A stretch of 64,000 bases of DNA from Siphonodentalium dalli (Eukaryota; Mollusca; Scaphopoda; Gadilida; Siphonodentaliidae). The stretch is taken from positions 219,375,982 to 219,439,981 of the forward strand of contig CP136063.1 in assembly GCA_032622095.1 (NCBI GenBank). The letters run 5' to 3'. Position 1 is the stretch's first letter, and every line of letters begins with the position of its first letter. Shown here piece by piece: positions 33,181 through 43,038 of the stretch. The notes below the pieces were generated by a model. The model saw only the letters and a list, made by a program, of their open reading frames with translations. It had not been told where the DNA came from and searched no databases. Made by a program: the position numbers and the translations under genes.

Positions 33181-33738
33181 TTTGATAGAGCTGATTTCGG
33201 TTTGATATCAAGAGTCTTTCTGGGGAATTAGCATTTATTTACACAATACAAATATACGGACATTCCGGTATAGTTGGAATCCACCAAAACAATTGGACCT
33301 CCAGTTGTAATAGGTGAAACGTGACTGAATATTGGAATTCCAAATCATAGAGTGCCATATCACAGTTTTACAAATTCTTATATACAAAGCATGAACAGGT
33401 GTGAATTAACGACGCGAGATTAGATTAACAGATTTGCATATAAAATATCCGATCACTACAATGGCATTAGCAGTTTGACAAATAAGTTATTATTAAAAGT
33501 AAAGCTTAGAATACGTGCGATGAATGGTAATTAATGAGCACATGCTTGGGCAAGAATTAACAATTTGCATAAGAATAGCCAGCTGATTAATACAAAGAAA
33601 TGTTGTAATTTAGAGAAAGCCTAATCTAACAAAGAAACGAACCTAACGCGAATACTATAGAAACGAACCACACATCTGATAGAGTCAAATCAATGTAAAT
33701 AAACAATAAAATAATTGTCCAAAATTAGCACTCTGACA
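33181..33738 (-). mobile_element. 5' LTR of compact LTR retrotransposon
   Basis: 558 bp, about 99.5% identical to the 3' LTR by eye. It is followed on the plus strand by TTAG (33739-33742), matching the copy at 31569-31572. A four-base duplication fits the Ty3/gypsy range. With this duplication the LTR ends in AAA rather than the usual CA, so either the terminus is unusual or the duplication is coincidental. Confidence 0.93.
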
Positions 33739-33844
33739 TTAGGGCCGATGAGATCGGCCCCTGGTACTCAAAGGGTTAAGGACTGTCACCATCCAAGCTG
33801 GGGGGTGTGTGAGTGGCGGCTGGTATGTTTATACGCGCATTCGT

Positions 33845-34330
33845 AGTGGGTTTTACCGCATGCTGGGCTATCACCATACAAATTCACAACTTTGTTTGAG
33901 GATCCATGCCCGAGTACCAAGATGAAATGTTCGCACAGAAATAAAATTCACATATTTACAAACCAAACACGGCCGTAACTGGTGAATATTAATGGACGAA
34001 GCATGTAGTAAGTCGGTATCATTTCGCCCGAACTGTGCTATATATGACCATACCAAGGAACAACTGAATCCGATTACCCTTGCCCAAGTTACAAGCTGAA
34101 ATTTTCTTTCGGACATAAAATTCACAAATGTCCAAATCTGAGGGCCATACTCTGGTAAATATTAATGGACGAAATCCGTATTATGTTGGAATCTTTTCCA
34201 CTTAACCTGTGCTATCACCATACTAACGGACAACACAATCTGATAATTAACACCCGAGTTACAAGGTGATACGTTTGGACGGACGTGCGGACGCCCGACG
34301 GACAGACAGACGGACGTAGTGGATCCCCTT
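33845..34330 (+). repeat. Degenerate 190-bp duplication with retroposon-like tail
   Basis: GGTGAATATTAATGGACGAA and GGTAAATATTAATGGACGAA (about 33980 and 34150), each followed by TGTGCTAT..ACCATAC, GAACAAC or GGACAAC and GAGTTACAAG or AAGTTACAAG, define a two-and-a-half-fold repeat. The end GGACAGACAGACGGACGTAG resembles the tail of the 4.6-5.7 kb repeat. Confidence 0.6.
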
Positions 34331-34449
34331 GACTATATGCCCGAACCTCATATTAGGATTACATTATAGTGACGTATGTTCATGGCCCTGCATGACCACG
34401 GGCACGCACTGGCTGGTCTGCAGATAGTATAACCACTGGCACACACTGA

Positions 34450-35985
34450 GTCGTTATTTCGTGGGAGAATAAACGAACAGACCAGAATGAGTAAACGAAC
34501 AGATCGTAATCGTTATTTCGTAGTATTCTGGATTCAGAATCTGATTCCGTAATCGGAATCGGGACATTCATAATGTAAACAACCCGAGATGTCGCCACCT
34601 CGGAGTTTAAAAACACAATAAAACACCATAATCCGTCCCTTGGGTACAAATATAAACGATCCATATCAAAGAATTTTAATTGCGGATACATATTTGTGTT
34701 ATCTAGTGTAAACGGGGAGAATTTTACTGAAATTAGACAAATAATAATGTTATTGATAGTAACGCTGGGGGAGCACTCCGGTTGTTGGCGAACTTGAAGC
34801 AAATCCTTGTCAATTTCATTGTCACTTTCATCATGTTCATTTCATAATTCCATCCATAAAATACCGCCCGAACGCATGTCGATTTCAAATTCGGCGGATA
34901 CGTCACCATTGACCGAATTCACGTGAACCTGCATGGATATGTCTTCTGCTTCGTTCGTAATTATATGTTCCTTCATATTCAAGAAATAGTAGGATTATAT
35001 TATAACTATGGATTATCAGATACACGTATGTACTATCTAGTCTTAGTTATTGAAATGTTTGTTTCGTTAAATGCAGTCGTTTTGCACAGTACTCCCTGTG
35101 GTACAGTAACACAGGCACTATTTGACCAATGTGCTGTGCATTAGTTGGAAAATAGAGCTTTGTACATGTAGCTAATGTTGTCTTCTTGCGATCGAACGAG
35201 AGGTGACTCTCCCAATCCCACAATCACAAATGTAAAGCTTATTCTAGGATCGCATGACTATATAGTGGAAATGTCAGTTAATTTATTTGAATAAATACCC
35301 ACACGTACAAGTTCCAGGGACGTGGCTAGAGGGTTCCCATCAGGTTTGCAGAATTCCATTTTACCCTCGTGGAAATATCAAACCTGACACACCCTAAGAT
35401 TGGAGAATTACCAACTATTAGTGGTTGGAAATCAAACAATGAGAACAATTCTAACCTATCTATTGTATCAAATTAATGTCCAACTAATGTTGTGTCAGGC
35501 ATGAAATTTCCAAGTGTTGGAAATGTAACAAAGTTCGGGGAAACAACACAACCAATCCATGCCGCCACGTCCCTGTACAACTGACAAGTTTCGTGTGTTC
35601 TCTACAACGTCTTCGGAATTTGATTCAGGAAATCTAGAGCTGTTAGAAATGCATGCCCTCATCAATCAACACACTTTAACTTGAAAAAGAAGATGCGCTT
35701 AAGTCGGATTGGCAGCTAATTAGGTGTCATGTATATACACATAGAAGAAAAGCATGACTTTCACAACAAACATGAACATTATAAATATAAGATACATATG
35801 ATATTTGTGTCAAATACATGAGCCATGTTTGAAACTGGGAGAACATTAAACTTAGTATCGGCGACCACGTGGATTTCAAAATCTGACCTAGAATCCGTGT
35901 AATCTCGATTTAGCCCCGCCCCGTAATCGGTTTCGGATTCTGAATCCAGATTCTCCCACGAAATAACGACATTTGGCTGAGTAAT
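34450..35985. repeat. Inverted pair with CGTTATTTCGTGGGAGAAT ends
   Basis: GTCGTTATTTCGTGGGAGAA at 34451 and its reverse complement near 35955 continue inward with TCTGGATTCAGAATC and GATTCTGAATCCAGA. Arms of about 60-90 bp with gaps could be the termini of a 1.5-kb element. No transposase is recognised inside; a family C copy lies within it (35315-35575). The 140-codon minus frame at 34380-34802 overlaps the left arm and has no motif. Confidence 0.5.
35315..35575 (-). mobile_element. Family C TIR element, best-preserved copy
   Basis: Perfect 12-bp inverted ends CAGGGACGTGGC and GCCACGTCCCTG bound a 261-bp unit rich in TTGGAAA/TTTCCAA words, with the AACCTATCTATTGT segment seen reversed (ACAATAGGTTG) in other C copies. 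The CAGGG start fits hAT-type termini, but the flanks (TACAAGTT and TACAACTG) match at only five of eight bases. Non-coding. Confidence 0.7.
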
Positions 35986-35989
35986 TAAA

Positions 35990-37040
35990 CAAAGCGTGTG
36001 AATTCAGAATGGATGCACACGAACTTGTTTTGTGTTTAATTACTCTGCCGGTCAAAACCAGTACATTTTAATAGAAATTTAATAATTTGAACAACTTTTC
36101 AAAACTACCACAACACTGAACGTCCGATCAGTTGGTATAGCAGTATCGCCGTCTTCCGGAAGCTAATCGTGTGAATGGAGAGGGTGTGTGGTTATTCAAT
36201 GTTGAGTAGTGACCAGTTTCATCTCGGTTACGCGTATGGTTAATATGGCGCTGAGGTGTCCAAGTATTCCAATCTCGCCGGAGGGGGGGGGTTGTTGGGA
36301 AAACATTCAGACACAGGGTTAAAAAATAAATTTGTTCTACCTGACCACACACCCACCCTCTTGCCAAAACAATGGAATTGTAGTAACCTGATCGAAATGG
36401 GATTGTGTTTAGTGCATATATACATGTACATAGCTGGTCAGTGTGTAACTACATACATGCTTATTGAATTTAATATCGACTGTCAGAAATACTGAGAAAG
36501 GGTGGGACCTTGCCTGTCAGGTAATGCCTGAAATATCTGTAATCTGTAATATCTGTAATAGTGTTTGGAAATAGAATAAAGGCTGGCTCGTGCCTCTGTA
36601 ATGAAATTATACCAATCTTCAAGTTGAGTAAAAAATATCAGCCAACTCAATATATAGCTACACAGCTCAGCTAATATAAGCTCAATAGCTACACAGCTCA
36701 GCTAAGTGCATAATATATAAGCGTCCAACTTGGTGATGCATTATTAAAGTGTTCACTAATAGATGCGGGAGAAATGATGCAACAGTAAGCACTGTACACA
36801 ACTAAGTGATATAATGCAAATAACAATATTGGTGTTTCCTAATTAATGTTTGATAAATATGTTAATGTGAAACAAAATGTATCACAGTTTATGTTTTCGA
36901 CCTAGAACCATCCACCCACCCCTCAATGTGTCTGGAACTGTTTTTGCTAACTTGCTTTCGCAGAAATGTCAGTTCATAACGGCCGGAAAGGCTTCAGTTC
37001 ACTGATTTACATGTATAGTGAACTGGACATTCTTCTGAAC
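35990..37040. other. No gene recognised
   Basis: It contains a poly-G run at about 36281 and a short direct repeat (AGCTACACAGCTCAGCTAA, 36655 and 36690). Frames here (36128-36495) overlap on opposite strands and lack motifs. Confidence 0.4.
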
Positions 37041-37049
37041 TATATAAGA

Positions 37050-37245
37050 ACTGACGGATTTCAAAGGGAGATCATTCATACCTCAGAATTATGTGAACAG
37101 AAACATATATTGTCAAAAACTAAATTAAATCAAACATGCATCGAACTATATACTGTTTGATTTCAAAGGGAGATCATATATACCTCAGAATTATGTGAAC
37201 AGAAACATAATTATATTGTCAAAAACTAAATTAAATCAAAATGTA
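37050..37245 (+). repeat. About 100-bp tandem duplication
   Basis: GATTTCAAAGGGAGATCAT, ACCTCAGAATTATGTGAACA and GTCAAAAACTAAATTAAATC occur twice, at about 37055 and 37158. The second copy has an ATTA insertion. Confidence 0.8.
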
Positions 37246-37319
37246 GTTGAATCTTATAAAAATCATAAATAATGTGATCTAGTGTTGTTTTGAAGGAAGT
37301 CACATATTATGGTGGTAGC

Positions 37320-37660
37320 GTGCAAATGAGAGAGATGGAGTGTGAGAGGGAGTGAGAGATGGGGTGCCAGAGAGCGAGTGGGTGAGAGCGAGAGAGAGAG
37401 AAAGGGAAAGAGAGGTAGAGAGAGGGAGAGAGAGCGACATAGAGAGAGCGACAGAGAGAGAGAGTGACAGAGAGAGAGCGAGAGAAAGATCAAGACAGAG
37501 AGAGAGAGAGAGCGCGACAGAGAGAGAGCGACAGAGAGAGAGAGAGAGAGAGAGTGACAGAGAGAGAGCAAGAGAAAGAGGAAGACAGAGAGAGAGAGCG
37601 CGACAGAGTGAGCTAGAGAGAGATGGCGACAGAGAGAGAGAGCGAGAAAGAGAGAGAGTA
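37320..37660 (+). repeat. GA-rich low-complexity tract
   Basis: An interrupted (GA)n with GAGCGAC and GACAGAG variants. The 115-148-codon frames on both strands consist of Arg/Glu or Ser/Leu repeats and are artefacts of the tract. Confidence 0.95.
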
Positions 37661-38627
37661 AACAATACCTCAAGTACGAGTTGGAATTTATCACTATAGA
37701 GCCCAACATATTATAGACTGCAGCAGAGACACTCCGTAATTCATGCTTCCAGCTGTGTGAGGCTCCATGTGGGTTACAGATGCATAATCAGAATTAACGC
37801 TCCGAAATTACTTTTTATTTGGCTTCGGGGGTAAACAATATTTGTTTTATGGTTTATGCCAAATGGCAAAGGTGATGTCAAGGCCTAGTAATCTACAAAC
37901 TGGGTGGACTGCACCACACCGACCCTACGGACTAGCAGGAAAAAACTAGTATGGAAGATCGACTGGTAACCGAGGGCGAACCCTCGGCTATCTATAAGTC
38001 AACAAAGGATATAGAATAATAAAATGACTGATAATTCTGTCGCTATAAATATAATTTTTCACGTGATACGTGCATAAAACGGGTGTGTGTATATCATGAT
38101 GGAAAAGGAACGTAGCTGTAAAGCATATTAAAGATATGGGGGTGGTTTAAGGTTCTGTTGCCCAATTTGTACAGATACAGGTTTCCCCGTCCATCATGAT
38201 ATAAGATTTGTGAGGCATGATCCAGGAGCGGTTTACAGAAATTTGGAAAAGATTTGGAACGTACATACCAAAGTAAAGTTGAATAGCCAAAATAGATAAT
38301 TTTGAACTTTAACAAAGAGCTCCCACATTTTGGAAAGATAGAATTGACACCGGAAGCGTCATCAGTTGCTAGCGCTTGATTCATGACTTCCTAAACGGTT
38401 GCCATGTTTATCCTTTTCGGCACTTAACCGAGAGAGTAAACAATACTTCAAGTACGAGTTGGAATTTATCACTATAGAGCCCAACATATATAGACTGCAG
38501 CAGAGACACCCCGTAGTTCATGCTTCCAGCTGTGTGAGGCTCCATGTGGGTTAAAGATGCATAATCAGAATTAACGCTCCGAAATTACTTTTTATTTGGC
38601 TTCGGGGGTAAACAATATTTGATTCGA
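37651..38627. repeat. 195-bp direct repeats bracketing 587 bp
   Basis: 37651-37844 and 38432-38627 are nearly identical direct copies (GAGAGAGTAAACAATAC, CAAGTACGAGTTGGAATTTA, CCAGCTGTGTGAGGCTCCAT, AATTAACGCTCCGAAATTAC), differing by a few substitutions and a short indel. The second half of each is the start of a reversed family D element. Between them lies unique DNA with a minus frame (38094-38384) of 96 codons and no motif. Confidence 0.85.
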
Positions 38628-38927
38628 GTCGAGGAAGCCACCCTTCAAATCTCAGAGTGATCAGATATCGATTTTTGAAATCTATTATTTTTCACCACCG
38701 ATACTTTTTCGCGGCCTGGCAACAAGTCGTCGACCGACGAGAAGACGGTCTCGGACCAAATTGAGGATGAAGATGGATAACTCTAAAATCAAGTGGCTTT
38801 GGTTTTAAATATCTGATAATCTGGCCAAATTTCGTTGAACAATATGTTGATAAATAACAGGTTTTGGGCAATTTTATACTATTGTTGAGTTAGCATCGAT
38901 TCTGAAAACTGAAGCGGCATTTTAAAA

Positions 38928-38959
<32 letters not shown>

Positions 38960-38967
38960 GGTGGTGG

Positions 38968-39018
<51 letters not shown>

Positions 39019-39112
39019 GGTGGTGGTGGTGGTGGTGGTGGTGGTGGTTTTGTTGTTGTTGTTGTTGTTGGAATCTGATTATATTGGGACCATCTAATCG
39101 GATTGAGTACCT
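38555..39112 (-). mobile_element. Family D element, copy 3, with internal trinucleotide expansion
   Basis: TTAA at 38551-38554 and 39113-39116. It starts AGATGCATAATCAGAATTAA and ends ATCGGATTGAGTACCT. The body matches D1 reversed as far as TGTTGATAAATAACAGGTTT. The part expected near the far end is interrupted by a long TTG/GGT/GAT repeat (38931-39069). Its right end lies 41 bp from the channel donor site. Confidence 0.75.
38931..39069 (+). repeat. Compound trinucleotide tract
   Basis: (TTG)n, (TGG)n, (TGA)n, (TGG)n, (TTG)n in a near-symmetric order. It lies inside family D copy 3, within the channel intron close to the exon donor. Confidence 0.95.
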
Positions 39113-39157
39113 TTAAACATTAAACTTTATATATCGCCTCGGCTTTATGGAACCAAC

Positions 39158-39379
39158 CTTTGCTCCCCGAGATGAATTCGGGTCTTCGATGAACTGCCAT
39201 GATTTCATCTTGAATCTCTGCCAGTTTGAGATTTTCTCGGCCCACGCTCCAGCATCGAAAATTTGAACAACGTTGTCGTCCAACGCCGTCAACGTGTCCT
39301 TGTTTTCTTTGAACTTTGAGTAATGGCCCCAGCAACATGGCTCAATATCGAGCTCCGTCAACCCCCAGAATTCTAACTC
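39158..39379 (-). CDS. Kv3/Shaw-type K+ channel, exon encoding the end of the T1 domain
   Basis: This 74-codon exon is bounded by ATTTCAG|GAG (AG at 39380-39381) and AAG|GTTGGT. It reads ELEFWGLTELDIEPCCWGHY..., matching the second half of the Kv3 tetramerisation domain. The EPCCW cysteines are the CC of the inter-subunit zinc site; the His and first Cys lie in the preceding exon. It ends FIEDPNSSRGAK, the linker before S1, and joins in frame to the exon at 31061. The start codon and first half of T1 must be farther upstream. I do not find them between 39380 and 64000, so the next intron is either over 24 kb or hides a short exon I missed. Confidence 0.9.
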
Positions 39380-39409
39380 CTGAAATGTATACAATAATAG
39401 TGGTGAATT

Positions 39410-39850
39410 GGTCCAGGACGTGGCGACAGGGGTGGGGTGTCTAATCTCTCCCCCAACTTTGGTCAAACTCATGGGTCCGAACTCATGTCACAGCTCTAGA
39501 GGGAGTCATGCAGGACATAAAATATCTGTATTTTATTTCGCTGAGACAGGAATCACGCCATCAGGGACGTGGCTGGAGGGTCTCCATGGTAACACAGGGA
39601 CGTGGCTAGAGGGTCCCCGTTGGGGGTGTCCACCTTGAAAGTCCAAATGCATCGCTCTCTGTCACCCGTCCCCTTTAACCAGACCAAACTCCTATGTTCG
39701 CAAAATTTTATTTGCCCCCCCCCCCTATATATTTTATTTGCCCCCCCCCTATAAATTTTATTTGCCCCCCCCCCCCTATAGGGTTGGAACTTTCCAACTG
39801 TTGTCCCAAGCTTTCCAACAGTTGGAAATGTCAAACCTGAGACGTCCCTG
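39410..39850 (+). repeat. Family C copies with poly-C tracts
   Basis: Three C-type starts occur in a row: CCAGGACGTGGCGACAGGGG (39413), CAGGGACGTGGCTGGAGGG (39562) and CAGGGACGTGGCTAGAGGG (39595). They are followed by three C runs each joined to CTATA.ATTTTATTTG (39710-39780), then TTGGAAC/TTTCCAAC words, ending GAGACGTCCCTG (39850). Nested or tandem duplication of the element start is likely. Confidence 0.65.
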
Positions 39851-39940
39851 TCCGCAATTTCATGACCGCAGATCTTTCGGAGGGGAAAATCACCACATTG
39901 GGTATGAATTACAGCGAGTAAATACCGTTATAGTACTTAA

Positions 39941-40319
39941 CCCTTTACCCTGTGCCAATGCATTCTCTTATATATACGAGTCGACCATAGGTCGCCTCGC
40001 ATATATAAGAGAATGCATTGGCTTAACACATTAAAAATTATAAAATTGTTAAATAATGTAAGAAAAAATGGTAAAAAGTGTTTAAAAAAGATTGTTTTTA
40101 GGCCAATGCATTCTCTTATAAATGCGAGGCGACCTATGGTCGACTCGCATATATAAGAGAATGCATTGGCACAGGGCATAACTGTAACTATCACAATGTG
40201 GTCAAGGAGCCGGTTCCAATGATATCCATATTTGTATGGTTCTATTGAGACAGACCGAAGATATTTTAGGCTGTTGAAGCTTTATTTGGCCGGTTTTGGC
40301 CGGGTTGTTGGGTAAAGGG
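39941..40319. mobile_element. Family A twin-hairpin MITE, left end shortened
   Basis: TTAA at 39937-39940 and 40320-40323. The left end passes from CCCTTTACCC straight to TGTGCCAATGC, lacking the AACAGAAGGGC step of other copies. Two palindromes (about 39954-40022 and 40102-40169) flank the spacer. The right end has GGCCGGTTTTGGCCGG and TTGTTGGGTAAAGGG. Non-coding. Confidence 0.88.
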
Positions 40320-40323
40320 TTAA

Positions 40324-41185
40324 CTGTTGAAACCTGATTTTTATCGCGTCTATCCTTCCGAGCTAAGTGTTTTGTAACGTATCCATTGTTGTATTATCAC
40401 TAAAAGCAATGGCTTTCAACATTACTGTGTGGCAATTTTCGACAGAAAGCCCTGGAACGATCCTGGTGTTTTTGTTGTGGCAAGCTACGTCATGACGTTG
40501 CTACGGGCGACTAATGAGAATTTCTTATTTTTGTGATGCCAAATTTGTTGCAAAATAATGAATTTCATCGAAAAAAAAAATCCTATAATAAAAAATTTCA
40601 ATTGTGATTGGGGTATGTAATAAATGTAGAGTCGCACAGTGTTTGGACGGGGAAGTGGTACTCGCACTCGAGCGTCTCGCTGAAGGATACCCCGATCTAT
40701 CCATTTATCGATCGTTTTTTCAAGCAATTTAACTTTTATTTATGTAGTGTCGCCGCGTTATCAATACGCCGGGAATAATACTTTTATTTATGTAGTATCG
40801 CCGTCATATCAATACGCCGGGAACAATTACCGGTCATTCAACGGGTATCAACGCAATTGCAATACGACCGTGAACAATTGTAATTCATATCGCAATTCGC
40901 AAACAAAATAATATGCAAAGGAAGTCAACCATGGCCCATGTTTGAGGTGACGAAAGATCGAATGGCATAATACTATAGCATAAAGCATTGTCTTCCGGTA
41001 CGCGGGTGGAATGAATGGCACCATTAATACATTGTGTGGGGAGCAGTCTAATATGTCACAGCAGATCGATCATATCAGTCATCCTCATCTGTTCACAAAA
41101 CAAATGTTACTTTTTTTAGTTTTTAATTCGATAAACGAGTTTAAAGCGGTACTGTACACTAAGTCCGGCCATTTATTAGACCATC
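40324..41185. repeat. Mostly unrecognised; 52-bp tandem duplication at 40733-40834
   Basis: CTTTTATTTATGTAGTGTCG and CTTTTATTTATGTAGTATCG, each followed by AATACGCCGGGAA, form a two-copy tandem. The remainder holds no gene that I recognise. Confidence 0.5.
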
Positions 41186-41189
41186 TTTT

Positions 41190-41445
41190 GTACTCAACAG
41201 AATATATGCAACAAATGAATGAATTCGAGCCATGGTATTTTAGTGAAAAATACACGCATGTGCTCTATGAATGATGCAAATAACATGATAATTATAATGA
41301 AAAAAATAAATGGCTGGAGGCATAAATTCATATTCATTATAAGTACCATGTTGTTTGCATCGTTCACAGAGCACATGAGTGTATTTTGCACTAATCCAGG
41401 TCTCAAATTCATTCATTTGTTGCATATATATGCTGTTGAGATTAA
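41190..41445. repeat. Foldback element, about 95-bp arms
   Basis: CTCAACAGAATATATGCAAC (41193) pairs with GTTGCATATATATGCTGTTGAG (41420-41441). ATGAATGAATT pairs with AATTCATTCAT, GCATGTGCTCT with AGAGCACATGAG, and GATGCAAATAACATG with CATGTTGTTTGCATC. The opposing reading frames in this stretch are mirror products of the palindrome. Confidence 0.75.
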
Positions 41446-41796
41446 AAGGAGATGGTCCCATAATGACAGGATTATTAAGCAATTAACCTAATTAATTCGA
41501 GCGTCTGCACAACTCGCACATAATTGTTTGTTGTTGAATTCGGGTGTATTTACATTGCTATAGAACTGCACACAGATCTACACGCAGACTAGTGTAAACG
41601 GGTTGATATATAAATGCACACAGAAAGAAAACGGTATTAGTTCGTGTGAGCAAAAATTGTGTCCGCTATACGTCACGGTCAACGCCGAGGCACTGCGACA
41701 GGCAAATCTGTTTTGATTAATTGTTACTCGGGCTTGGCGAATGTGTTTTAGTTTTCGTTGTCATTTCAACCCGTGTATTTCGAATATTGAACACGG

Positions 41797-42190
41797 ACAG
41801 GGACGTGACAACTTTGGAAATTTCATACCTGACACGACATTAGCTGTAATTTCCAAACCAACAATAGGTTGAAAATGATCTTGTAGTTTGATTTTCAAAC
41901 ATTTTATTGGGGGGGGGGGGGGGGGGAGTTATTGTTTTCGGACCAATATTTGCATAATCTCCTACTTTTTATCAAAATGTTGGGCTGGAATGGCCATCAG
42001 CTGGAAATTTTCCAACCTTATCATGGGGGCGGGTGTCAGGTTGGAAATATCAGACACTTGGAAAGATTGTGTCCTGATCCCTCCCCGTGGCCAGTCAAAA
42101 ACTGCTAGTTAATTTAATAAAACAATATTGTCCTACATTTGGTCAACATTGTCATTTGAATTGTCATCAGTTGGAAATTTGACTACATTT
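41797..42190 (+). repeat. Family C element with poly-G
   Basis: ACAGGGACGTGACAACTTTG, GACACGACATTAGCTG, CCAACAATAGGTTGAAAA, a G run (41910-41927), GGCCATCAGCTGGAAA and CCGTGGCCAGTCAAAAAC are in the same order as at 7817 and 9735. Confidence 0.65.
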
Positions 42191-42274
42191 GGTCAAATAA
42201 AGGGTGTTGTAGGGTGGATACCCATTCCATACAGATCCAAAATGGCCACCGCCCAGATGGTGTCAAACAGGAGA

Positions 42275-42276
<2 letters not shown>

Positions 42277-42364
<88 letters not shown>
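42277..42364 (+). repeat. (TA)n microsatellite
   Basis: About 88 bp of alternating TA with a single C interruption near 42311. Frames across it are artefacts. Confidence 0.97.
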
Positions 42365-42367
<3 letters not shown>

Positions 42368-42925
42368 GATCACCTGAAATCCTAAATATTGGTGGAATCT
42401 CCATCTAAAGCTATATGTGTGCTTTCTAGCCTCTATTTGTGTATACTGTTGTTTATTGTGTATTCCTATGCGATTTTCATTCTTTCTTCGAACCATTATC
42501 AAGTGGTATAAGGATACACTTTAAATACATGCGGCACATACCAAATCGCTGTTGTCTGCTGATGGTAGATCCATTTTTATGTCTGGCCTAAACTGAAACG
42601 ACTCGTAGTGAATTGTCAATTACCAGAGTACTGATCAGCGCGCGTTCACTATTAGTAATCATATTGTGATCACAGTAATGCGCGACACGTGACTTCATAC
42701 AGATCTGTGTACAGTTCTATATCAGTGTAAATGCACCCGAATGCTCGAATGCTGGTTTGTTGTTTTCTTGGTAAGACAACACAAGGTTGGTGTCTTAGCC
42801 ATTAAGAGTCAATTCAATTCAATTCATTTATTTCTCATTTCCTTAACAAAGGCATTGAGATAATTATATTAAATATATACGATATGTACATATTTATATG
42901 TGGTCAAAATGGCGAATAATATTAG

Positions 42926-43038
42926 TTATCTTCGGCAACATCGGGGGTACATGGATATTTAATACCTGGATGTCTCTTTATTCAAAATCGACATCCAGGT
43001 ATTAAATATCCATGTGCCCCCGATGTTGCCGATGGTAA
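42926..43038. repeat. Palindrome, 48-bp arms
   Basis: TCGGCAACATCGGGGGTACA (left) pairs with TGTGCCCCCGATGTTGCCGA (right), and GGATATTTAATACCTGGATG with CATCCAGGTATTAAATATCC; about four mismatches, 17-bp loop. A further partial copy (CCCCACGATGTTGCCGG) follows at 43053. Confidence 0.8.

Larger units (their letters stand above)
31384..33775. mobile_element. Family A-related TTAA MITE interrupted by the LTR element
   Basis: TTAA (31380-31383 and 33776-33779) flanks inverted ends CCCTTTGAGTGCCAGG and CCTGGTACTCAAAGGG. Inside are one A-type hairpin (about 31431-31483, with part of its left arm deleted), the T-rich spacer, then the LTR retrotransposon (31573-33738). The remaining right end contains the stem GGGCCGAT...ATCGGCCC. 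Without the insert it is about 235 bp. The termini differ from complete A copies (CCCTTTACCC), so it is a sister subfamily. Confidence 0.85.
31062..39157 (-). other. 8.1-kb phase-0 intron of the K+ channel gene
   Basis: The donor AAG|GTTGGT (GT at 39156-39157) and acceptor TTTTCAG (AG at 31062-31063) join K of SSRGAK to IFAIAS, reproducing the expected Kv3 T1-S1 linker. The intron is filled with repeats: a family D copy at each end, a nested MITE plus LTR element, a family C copy, a GA-rich tract and a trinucleotide tract. I see no other exon inside; the 96-codon minus frame at 38094-38384 is unrecognised. Confidence 0.85.

Noticed and set aside
34380-34802. 140-codon minus frame
   Set aside because: Overlaps the left arm of the 34450-35985 inverted pair, has no domain, and its composition is like its surroundings.
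37263-37709. Long Ser/Leu or Arg/Glu frames in the GA tract
   Set aside because: Produced by the (GA)n microsatellite on both strands; no non-repeat coding flank.
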